A DNA stretch of 64,000 nt from Coptis chinensis (Eukaryota; Streptophyta; Magnoliopsida; Ranunculales; Ranunculaceae): assembly GCA_015680905.1 (NCBI GenBank), contig CM027381.1:14857501-14921500 (forward strand), written 5' to 3'. The notes beneath the pieces are model-generated. The model was not told where the DNA came from, did no database searches, and was given only the letters and a program-made list of their open reading frames with translations. Position 1 is the first letter of the stretch. Each line of letters starts with the position of its first letter. The translations under genes were made by a program, and so were the position numbers. Below are positions 47,009-56,595 of the stretch, one piece after another.

Positions 47009-48721
47009 CTTTATAGGATATTGTACATATATCTAGCTATAAATAATAATATTTCATGTGCTATTGTTTTTCGTTGTTTCTTTCTGAATAATATATTATG
47101 TTCTCCAACCTTTCTGTTCCAGCAATCCAGCCCTAATTTTGCTCAAGGTTTTTAGGTACTTTCTTTCTTTATCTATTAATACTTCGAGGACTAAGCATCA
47201 TTCAGTTTGGGGGTGCTTTAAACCTGTAGCAAAAATTAAGCAAATTGTAGCATGTATATAGTTTTTATTTTCTTGTTAATAATTGTACTTAGTGGCAAAG
47301 TCTTGTTTCCTTTTCAATGATGAAAATTGTCTAGAAATCTCATATTAGTACCCGAATTAGGATTTGTTTTTAAGAAACTTAAGATAATATGTATGCAATA
47401 GTTTATACATCTTTTCATGAACATTCATGCACTGAGTATCATCGATTGTACATAGTAGTAAGTTTCTGGAACCAACGGTTAGTTACTTAAACGATCAATC
47501 CTGTGAGAATCTAACCAAAAAGCCTTGATATGTGTGATATGTGAGTAATGACATAGAGGAGTAGTTTTTTCGAATAGAGAAAATCACGTGTCTACTTATT
47601 GATCACCACCCGAACCCTAGGCGAGAATTTAGGCCTTCTTTGGATCGACATAGCTAAAAATTCTTACCTGTTACAAATTTTACTGCTAGTCACTCAACTT
47701 AACCTTTCATTAAACCTTTCACTTTCACCAAAAAGTCCTTACCCATCTATTAACCCTAAATAAAAGAACCTACCTAAGTGATGAGTATGAGAAATATGAT
47801 GAAATGTAGAAAGATAAAGAGAAAGACTTGACCTAAATAAAAGTTAGTTACTTGCTTCAGCCAAGGAAAATAGAATTATGTTTCTTAAGCTTCTTGTTTC
47901 AAAAAAAAAAAAAAAAAAAAAAAATAAGTAAATAAGTACTTTAAGAGTAAAGTAGGAAAACTCAGGTAGAAGCAGAAAAAGAAAACAAGGATTTCTCGAG
48001 TGTAAATATCTTGAAGACCCTATTCTCTCATACTTATCAATTTTGATTATCCATTTCCATTTTCTTCTACACTACCACCTAAGCCCCATAATACCTAATA
48101 AAGACCTCTAGCTCAATTAGGAGTAGGATGGTGTGATAATAAGTAGTAGATGTGATTGATCGACTTCGGCTCCTCAGACTGTCATTGAGTATGTGAGGAA
48201 ATGTGTGCCCACTGTACACTGGAATTAGCAAAACCTAAGTGGAAAAATTATGAGTGAATTTGTGTTTCGACACATACCTGTGAGAACCCATTTAGCTACG
48301 CTCTCCAAAGGATCTAGAAACGGCCCTGCTTGTACATTTAAATGAAGAGTTCACTGTATGTATGATCATATGTAGATGTTTTAATTATTGAATACATATT
48401 AACTTGAGTTTCAAAGAAATCAATCCTTGTTCCCTGCTAAGGAGATGTATGGATATCTGAGATCAATTTAGGAAACGAGTTTTTGTCACTGAGTCGTTGT
48501 AGTATAAATGAAGTTTGTGACTACTTTCTCTGGAAAACTCTCACGAGGCTATAACTCGTCCACTAGGGAATTCCTAGTGGTTTAAGGCCTTGTTGCATAT
48601 GGTCAATGCAACCACACTCTGCGAAATGAGAATTAGTTAGGACTACACATTTTTGGCCACTTATCTGTTTTAATGTCTCTTCTTTGCTTGAGGACAAGCA
48701 AAGTGCTATTTGGGGGTAGTC
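47009..48721 (+). other. E2 3' noncoding region
   Basis: No gene. It aligns with E1 and E0 3' regions over ~1.5 kb, includes an A24 tract (47901-47924), and ends in the hairpin set and the purine tract TTTGGGGGTAGT (48709-48720). Confidence 0.8.
48543..48703 (+). other. E2 conserved 3' hairpin set (S1-S4), best preserved copy
   Basis: S1: ACGAG (48543-48547), loop GCTATAA, CTCGT (48555-48559). S2: CCACTAGG (48560-48567), loop GAATT, CCTAGTGG (48573-48580), eight perfect pairs. A palindrome AAGGCCTT (48584-48591) follows. S3: GTTGCAT (48592-48598), loop ATGGTCA, ATGCAAC (48606-48612). S4: CTTTGCTTG (48682-48690), loop AGGA, CAAGCAAAG (48695-48703), nine pairs, six bases before the purine tract. 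A role in RNA packaging, dimerisation or plus-strand priming is inference. Confidence 0.8.
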
Positions 48722-49156
48722 TGATAAGCACCCAAAACTGTAATATTAAACCCCATTGAGACATATAAATTTGGTTAATTATGTGTTTAATAATCATGAA
48801 ATAAGTATATTTTTGTACTTTTGCAGGTCTTCACAATAAACATGAAAATATTGGTTAAACCTGCATTAAAGCATGGGGAACGATGTATATATGAATTTTT
48901 CCAAATTAGCCATGTGAAGCTAAACAAAGATGGATCAAAGCCGAGGACTCAAACATGATAGAATCGAGTCAGAACGGGACTATGTAAAGGAAAGTGTAAA
49001 CTTTCAGAGCTCATATCTCGTTAACCTGGACTCCGATTTTGGCAAGTAAGCTGCCCAGATGATTAGCATGACTAGCTCTACCATAGGCCAGAAATTGCAG
49101 AAATTGACGTCCACACCCACCAATGGACATTGCACATGAACCCACCTTTTGGACCC
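48722..49156 (+). repeat. E2 3' LTR, first 435 bp
   Basis: It starts TGATAAGCACCC after the purine tract and follows the 5' LTR to a point equivalent to about 32713, where E3 begins. The bases gaccc (49152-49156) should be the target duplication of E3. Confidence 0.9.
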
Positions 49157-50634
49157 TGAAAAAGCACGCAACACGTAATTATTTATGTCGTTGTTTGTGT
49201 TACGTATCTTTTGCAAATCTTACTTAGCCTATTATATATTGATTAGTATAGTGGCTAGCAAGGTATCAATCTTACTCTAAATAACTAGTTGATTATAATA
49301 GAAATTTCTAATTTAAATTACTCTAATGGATACAAGTAAAAGATGTGGCTAAGTAATGATGAATATATAATTGATTTGATTTGAGATGTAAACTATGCAT
49401 AAACTAAACTAAATTAAATATATGAATATGAATCAAGAGAGAGAATATCTTGGGAGAGATGAATCCACCAAAATCATAGAATTAGTCTAATAGATCTACC
49501 TATCATGCTTAATATAAATCACCAATAGAAACTCACCATACCTACAAACCTTATGCTCATAACCATGATGATAATATGTGGCTTTCAACGTGCTTTCTAT
49601 CTTTCCATCAAATACTTCTTCAATCTCCAATGATATCTTCTATCTAACCAAATTGTGCTTTAAGTGGCATTCAATATACAACTCTAGGTGCCATAAAGAA
49701 TCCAATCATCACACTAGAATACTAAAAACTAGAAGAAAAGAATCTAGGGTTTGTGGTATTTGACTCTACACAATCTTGAATTACCCTAAGACCTCCTAAC
49801 CTCCACAGGAGCGTTAGATCAATAGACGAATAAGAAGAAACTCAATGAGGGATTTAAACTAAAACATGATAGAAGAAGAACTAAACTAAAACATACAAAA
49901 AATGCTTCATCTCCCATCCCAAGAGAAGGGAGATTAGCCCCTCATACTATGCTATGAACACAATATGAAAAGGAATAATCTTTATAACTATTAATGGTGA
50001 AAAGATCTGAACTTTCTTCTCTCTTAATTCTAGATCTAAGATGCAAAACACTCAATTTCCTAGATGATGTAAACTGAGGTTTTTGTGCCTTATATATTGG
50101 CTTACATGCTCGTCTGGATAGAGATCCGAATCCTATGTTTATTTGGTGTCAAACTCTCTGTAATCTTTCTAGAAGCAATCTTGGAAAAGTTAAATTCGGT
50201 TGGATCAAAGTTGGACATGGCCCACTTTGCCCTGCAGGCTATTTCCCAAGCTGCAGCTTCTGACAGCTTTTAGTTTCCTAATTCTTGTGAAACTCTGACT
50301 TCTTTTCCATGTTGATCTCATCTTCCTATGAAGCCAAAATTAAGGCTTTGAGATCAGATTGAAGACTCTTCTAACTTAATTATTATCCTCTTTTAGAGTC
50401 CCATTAGGCTTGACACTTATGGAGACAAATATGACATTTTTGCCCTAGGCCTTTAGCTGTAATTCCCAGTGACTCCTTTTTAACTTGTTTGACTTTTTTT
50501 CCCTCCATATTTCATATTTAGGTTCTTTGACCTGCAAAAACTCAAATTGCATTATATTAGAATATTTAAATATAAAATGGAGACTAATATACACATAATT
50601 GGGGTTATAAATCATTACTTTTGAGCACTTATCA
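49157..50634 (-). repeat. E3 3' LTR (1478 bp)
   Basis: On the minus strand it starts TGATAAGTGCTC (from 50634) and ends TTTTTCA (49157). It is nearly identical to 63047-64000 over the shared part. Confidence 0.93.
50088..50096 (-). promoter_or_regulatory. TATA box in the E3 3' LTR
   Basis: TATATAAGG on the minus strand, in CAATATATAAGG, is conserved in the other LTR at 63977-63985. Confidence 0.6.
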
Positions 50635-50822
50635 CAAACCCCAACTAGCATTTTGCTAGTCTCTTAGCAAATATATGTTATACTAGAGAAGTGTTCAAAG
50701 CTATAACAATACTAATTAAATAATAAACTAACTCACTTTCGCAGGCATCTTGGTTGCATTTACCATATGCAACAAGGCCTTAAACCTTTAAGTTACCCTT
50801 AAAGGACGAGTTATAGCCTCGT
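50635..50822 (-). other. E3 purine tract and conserved 3' hairpin set (S1-S4)
   Basis: Read on the minus strand. S1: ACGAG (50822-50818), loop GCTATAA, CTCGT (50810-50806). S2: CCTTTAAG (50805-50798), loop GGTAA, CTTAAAGG (50792-50785), eight perfect pairs with arms unlike those of E2. AAGGCCTT (50781-50774) follows. S3: GTTGCAT (50773-50767), loop ATGGTAA, ATGCAAC (50759-50753). S4: TTTGCTA (50671-50665), loop AGAGAC, TAGCAAA (50658-50652). The purine tract TTGGGGTTTG (50644-50635) abuts the LTR. Confidence 0.8.
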
Positions 50823-52782
50823 GAGGGTTTTCAGTTGATATACCCACAAAATCAATTTTACATATGAACTATGGTGAAATCTAGATAAAACAACTTTTTC
50901 AGTTAAAATGTCTAAATCAAAAAGTTATTACTTATCACACTCATGATCATAAAACATTAGGCTAAGGTTCTATTCATAAAGATAGAAAAGACTAACTAAT
51001 CATCCTAACTAGAGCTTATTCATTTTTAACCATTTTGATTCTTTTCTCTTTTCTAAGCAATGGAATTTCTACCTCACCTTTGGATTAGTATTTTGACTTC
51101 AAATCTCACCATTTCATACACTCACAAGGAAATCTCTCTCAGATAAGTTTTCTATTTTACCTCCATATGCAGGGAAATGAGTAAAAAGTAGAACATCCCA
51201 CATATTTAGTCAGAAAGACGGAAATTTGCAAATATATAAATAAAGTCTCATAGAAAGAATGTCAATCGCATTTGAAGTGTCGGGTCCTTCACTTTAGCAT
51301 CCTCTCACCTATTCTAAACTTCATATCATACTTTAGTGATAAGTCTGGGTATTAAAACAGGGCTTAGGACATGTTAACAAGAAAAGGGTAAAAAGGATTC
51401 AAAAATTTCTGAGAATATACTAAAGACTTTGTACTTTTGACCTTCTTGGAAATTTTCTTCACTTGTAGACTGCAACACTTGAACTCTATCACTACTTTTG
51501 GTCAATTATTTATATTTCTTTTTTTTTTCTTTTTCTTTTTCTTTGAGCAAAAGGAATGATTTTCTTCATTTGACTTTGGTAAAATTTCCTTCAAAATCTT
51601 CTTTGTTCTAGCTTTCTCTTTAGTTCTTTAGAAATCCTCAGAAATATGGATAAGGCTAATAATATGGGATATGCTCCTTATCTGGAGTTGGGTTTAAGAT
51701 GATTGGTTTAAGAATAAAAGGTTTAATATATAAGGCTCAAAAGTGGTTAATATGATAATCCTACTAGGTGGGATAAAGGCTGATTGGTTCACTACTTGAC
51801 TTATCAGTATGATATTCCGCTTTGAATAGACTACAAGACCTAATGGCTATCTCCCCAGTTGATGCCACCTCGTGATTGACCAAATCAAGAATAAATGAGA
51901 CTATACAACGAATTTAAGCACTGAAAAATGGTTAAGTCAACTTGGACTTAGATTTACGTAAAGACTCTCCAAGAAATTAAAATTGAAAGGCTCAAGTCTC
52001 ACAGGTCAAGTCTCTGTACTAATCCTCTAGTTTGGTAGAAGTTTAAGTTGCTTTTTCATTTGAAATTCCTCTAGTGGTGTATTATATGAACTTACTCTAG
52101 ACTAAGACTTTTATCAGTGAGATCTATTTCCAGTAATAGAAACTTAGTCTAAAAGTCTTATTAATCCTGGTCATGACTTATAATTTCCTATTTCATTAGC
52201 CAGGTTTAAACGATAAAAATATACTTTTCACCTAGAATCACCATAATTCACATATAAACTTTCCAAATATTGTAATTAAAATATTGCAAAATTTTAATTC
52301 TCACCCCCTAACTAAATTAGGCATTCTCCTCAATGACTAAATAAAATAACCTGAAAGCTTACCATAATTGAAATAATCGAGAAAAAGGAGGGATATTACC
52401 TTAAATGCGTGCAAAATTACATCAGCTCAAATCTATAGAATTTATATCCTTAACAAAAGAAATAGGAGTAATGATTCGTGAGGAATAAAATTACTACAAC
52501 GACTAAATATTTGTCATGTGCATGTCCATAGAGTTATACGTCTCCAAAAAGGTTGAGGTAGAATGTAAGAGTTACATGTACAAATGACATGACTGAAAAT
52601 TTTAAACAATGAATAATAGTAATAAAAGTAATAATAATAACTTAAATTAATAGTTTCATTGTTGCACGGAATACAAGATTTGTCTCTGCCTACAAATAAG
52701 AGTGATAAAACTATAATAGACAATAAAGTACATGAGTGATCATATTAAAAGTACTGGAATACATAATCCTAGATAAAGGACT
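50823..52782 (-). other. E3 3' noncoding region
   Basis: No gene. The part nearest the LTR aligns with the 3' regions of E1 and E2; the rest is AT-rich and more diverged. Short frames (e.g. 52514-52723) are not supported. Confidence 0.65.
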
Positions 52783-53878
52783 CTATTTCGATTTTGGATG
52801 ACCTCTCTTTTGAACGGATGTTTCAGCTTTGTTGTTCTGGAGCGTAAGAATATGTTCCATCAACTCCCTATGTCGCTGAATATTCATCTCCTCCTTGTTT
52901 TTCTGATAATTATACAATTTGTGCATACCCCTAAATAGTGTTAAACCCATGTCTCGCACATTCGGATCCATCTGAGCATCAAAGACACTAGTGTTTTCAA
53001 AATAAGGAGGTGGGGAATCAGGGTCGTGATGAGCTGGTGTCATACCAAAAAATGGTTCACCCTCGTCTGTCAATAAACTAGGCTCCTAAAATCTAGGTGG
53101 ACAGTGTAAAATCTGCCTAGGAATCTATCCTTCTTTAAGTTCTATTCCTTCCGCCTCAACTATTTCTGCACTAAACAATTCTAACTCGCACAAAAGCCTA
53201 GTGATAAAAGCTGGAAGGACCCATGATTTGCATTTTTCCTCTCCATAATATTCTTCATTATAGTCTTTCGCAAACAAATTTTGCTATCCCTCTTCATTAG
53301 CATAAATAGAATATGACCACCAGGTTCATAGATCGTAGAAAAATTACTCGACCCAATGACATTATCACAAATCCAACGATATGTCAAAATTTGATTCACC
53401 TGAAGGGAGCAAACTCAGACACAATTTGTAGAATCTACTTCTACTCTTTCTCCAAGCACGGCTTAATAATCACATGATTGTTTCGCCTTTGTTTGTGGTC
53501 TATAGTGTGCTGAAATTCCCATTTTTTTACTAGAAAATCAGGAGTGATGATGGTGGGTTTAGAGTCATTATCCCAATACAATTTCTTTTTCCCATTCACC
53601 TCTTCATAATCGATTCTGCAGTCATAGAAACGTCGAACAATACCTTCATGATATTTGTCTCCATTAGAATAAAATAGACAGTCCCAACCTCGAGTTTCGC
53701 ATTCTTCTTTTAAAAATCCGTTCATGGCATTGTTATCAAACAGCTCTCCATAACAGAGTTCAGCATGAATCTTTCGTTCGGTCGTCATGTTCAACTGTTT
53801 GCGAACTTGTCCTCGAGCTGTCGTAATGCGTATGGCCAAAAGAGGGGGTAAGATAACACAACAACACCCCAGGAACAA
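52783..53878 (-). pseudogene. E3 downstream ORF B (X/Y type), frameshifted
   Basis: Three frame segments form one gene. 53878-53441: a likely start is MTTERKIHAELCYGELF at about 53788, then FLKEECETRGWDCLFY and YHEGIVRRFYDCRIDYEE. 53399-53181: RWICDNVIGSSN and ILFMLMKRDSKICLRK. 53073-52783: PDSPPPYFENT, GMHKLYNYQKNKEE and a helical tail ending RGHPKSK. It aligns with X and Y of E2 (NVIG.S then L..L...K...C; the proline joint; the GM.....Q tail). At least two frameshifts are needed. Confidence 0.7.
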
Positions 53879-54888
53879 TACTGCAAATAGTTTCTCAGTA
53901 ATAAATCATCCTGTACACAAAAACCTTCTTTCTCTGAAATCTTTCAAGCCTAATAAGTATTACTACGGCACCATTCCTTCCTCACAGGTCAATACCCCTA
54001 AATACCTTCACGTTTTTCCCATTCTCCTCCGACAACAGCCAACCAAAAAAAGAAAAAACAGAAACCCAAATTCAAATCGAGAATTTCAACAACCCATAAC
54101 CGAAGCTGAGCGGTGATACGCAGGCATCGCGGTTAATATGGAAAGCAGGATGTCCAAATTGGGAATTGACCGACGGTCAATCTTGCCGGTTAGCAAGTGT
54201 TCCACGTCTTGGATAGGTGCAACTTACTGGGAATTGCAGCGCCTGGTAATGGGTTGAGTTAAATGACGATGAGGTAGTTGTTTGTTGTGATGGATGCGGC
54301 TGGAAGGGTGCGGCTTGTGATGGATGTGGCTGGAAGGAAGAAGGAGTGGTGGGTGCGGCTGGAAGAAGAAGAGATCGTTTTTTCTCTTTTTTAGTTGTTG
54401 GGCTTTTTTATGGTATTTAGGCCCAAAAAATTAGATTGATAGACAGAGTAGGATTTGGTTCCGAAACTAAGAGGTATTCTACCTCACTTGACCGAAACAG
54501 AGAGGAATTTCACCTCACTAGTTCGCGCAGTGATACAGATGCATCATAACACTTCTAAGTTCATATAAATTAACTTCTTATTCATAAAAAATAAAAAAAA
54601 AAAAAAAATCATATTCATAAACTATTAATAATATCAATAATTAAAAGTAACTAATCTCATGACACTAGAAAATAAAACTACGACTACTTTCTTCCTAATA
54701 CTATACTATACTATAACGACTAAAAAAATAAAAAATTAATTCTCCGTACTCTTGATACTTCAAGCTCCTTGCCGAACCTTTCCATTGCTATCAATGTGCT
54801 CAAAAATTATCTTCCAAACTTCCTTGTAGGTACAATTTTTGTAAATATCTTCATCACTCCAATAACACCTCGACAACAACTTTCTTCA
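53879..54888 (-). other. E3 spacer between ORFs A and B, with a short minisatellite
   Basis: A ~30-bp unit (GTGATGGATGCGGCTGGAAG on the plus strand) is repeated about three times at 54287-54375. The flanking sequence is GC-richer than the rest of E3. An A-rich tract lies at about 54587-54608. No gene is supported. Confidence 0.6.
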
Positions 54889-55815
54889 TTATTTGATGTC
54901 CAATTTAACCTTATAATCCCAAGCCAAGAGTCTAGAACGCCTAAGAGTGATGTGTAGTGCATTGACTGTTTGAATTGAGACCCAATCTTTGTAGTGATTC
55001 TCTAAGCCTGGACACAAGTAACGTACCATCTTGCAAATAAAAATGGGGAGCACTAGCTTATTGGTGTTCCTAAGAAAGACGTATACGATTTGTGTTAGCA
55101 TTCTATAGAATACGTTATAGAATTCTCCGTTCTCCAAAGCCTTTAGTAAGTGTAGGCTATATTTATCAGCGGAAAATAGATTAGGATCACCGACGATATT
55201 GGTAGAGATCCACATGAAAGCTAAGGCATGGTTTCGAGCAAAGGTGTTTATAGGGATGCGCTTGCGATCCATTACTTTCAAACCTGGTCCTAGTTGCTTC
55301 TCGTAGGTGAGAGCCCCATTCTTTGGTTCTTGGTTTAGAAAGTTTTTATTGATTCCTCGACTCATATCCTCCACCAATCCTGCTAGTTCACGCCTAATCT
55401 CTTCATCTTCTACTCCAAACATCCTTGCAATCACTTCGGGGCTTATGCAGAAGTGCATGGTTTTAAGAGATCCTACTAGGTATCCCATAGTACTGAAGGT
55501 TTGAAGACAATAATAGAATTCACGAACCATCTGAGGAGAGTAGGTGTCTTCTAGTGTATAAAGCAAACCAGCCCAGTTTCTAACTTCTAGTTGATTTCCG
55601 AAGTAATGTCCTAAAGGGTTGTTAAACAAATCTTGGTAGCACTTCTTTGGTATGATCTTGGCATCTGGAGAGAGATTGATTTGGGTGAATTCAACAGTCT
55701 GGAATGTACCTAAGTTCATGTAATTCATTGTAGCACATGGTCGGTTTATGATTTGAGAGGTATTTGCGGTGAAAGCGGTGAAATATGGAGAGTATGGGTC
55801 GATTTCTTTTGACAT
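54889..55815 (-). CDS. E3 downstream ORF A (Z type), intact, 308 residues
   Basis: An uninterrupted frame from ATG 55815 (MSKEIDPYSPYF) to the stop at 54889. It is homologous to E2 ORF Z: IPKKCYQDLFNNPLGHYF against IPEQSFQSIMDSNTYGHIF, WAGLLYTLEDTYSPQMV against WSSLVLQLDQTYSPCLA, VLPIFICKMVRYLCPGL against LLPVTACRIMKTHFPQL. No signal peptide, membrane segment or catalytic motif is obvious; the N-terminal half has the W..L...Y..FYY pattern of the family. It lies between pol and ORF B and would be made from the element's own transcript. Function is unknown. The lack of stops, while pol and B are broken, may be chance or recent constraint. It is not a host gene: it is enclosed by the E3 LTRs. 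Confidence 0.75.
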   Translation of the reverse strand: MSKEIDPYSPYFTAFTANTSQIINRPCATMNYMNLGTFQTVEFTQINLSPDAKIIPKKCYQDLFNNPLGHYFGNQLEVRNWAGLLYTLEDTYSPQMVREFYYCLQTFSTMGYLVGSLKTMHFCISPEVIARMFGVEDEEIRRELAGLVEDMSRGINKNFLNQEPKNGALTYEKQLGPGLKVMDRKRIPINTFARNHALAFMWISTNIVGDPNLFSADKYSLHLLKALENGEFYNVFYRMLTQIVYVFLRNTNKLVLPIFICKMVRYLCPGLENHYKDWVSIQTVNALHITLRRSRLLAWDYKVKLDIK

Positions 55816-56219
55816 GTTTTGGCGATGAGATACAGAACGAAAGAGATTTAGAACGTATTGAAGTAGTGAACTCAGGAGATGCTACAAAGTATAGCTTTAT
55901 AGGAGAAGTTTCAGACGTGCTCCACTTCTCTCCTAGTCAGAAACACAAAGCTACAGCTTCCTGACGCTGGGTAGATTTCTATTCCTTTTTGAACTCGAAT
56001 TCTATAGACTACCTGACTATTTCTTCTTTCTTTGTACGAAAATATTTAGTCTTTTGGGTTATGTTGGACTATCCTAAGTCCTCTGATCCTAGTTAAAATG
56101 GAATTAGTATAAAACTAATGAGAGCTAAAGTCGAAGTCCATCTTTTTATAGTTGAAGCAATGTGAGTTCAGTGAGGTTTCTGCTGTGAATTTTCAGCACA
56201 GGCTCAGGTATGCATCTCT

Positions 56220-56273
<54 letters not shown>

Positions 56274-56595
56274 AAAAGGAATAATTTACTATCTATTTAA
56301 ACTACTTGGTTGCCTCCCATAAGCACTAAGTTTAATGTCGCCAGCAGACATAGAGGGGGGAAACTTAAGTTTACCCCCCTAACTAAATTAGGCTCATCTT
56401 CTAATGTGGTATGATTTGCTCTATCCTTCATTTTCTAGTGGCAGAAAATAAGAAATGAATGGAGCTTATTGTAACTGGTTCTGCTAGTACAAGGATATAA
56501 TCTTGCAACACCGTGGGTAGTTTATCCCATAGATTGTTTTCCGGATCAGGTATGTCTTTGTATATTGGTTCTATAAGTAAAGTTTCCTCTATATC
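55816..56595 (-). other. E3 spacer after pol, with a 50-nt T (A on minus) run
   Basis: T50 spans 56223-56272. On the minus strand just before it, GACATTAAACTTAGTGCTTATGG (two parts, 56346-56324) reads like the pol-end phrase DIKLSAYGRQPS seen after Athila integrases. No separate gene. Confidence 0.6.

Noticed and set aside
54889-55815. Host gene of 308 codons
   Set aside because: It lies between E3 pol and the E3 3' LTR on the same strand and is homologous to the E2 and E0 post-pol ORFs.
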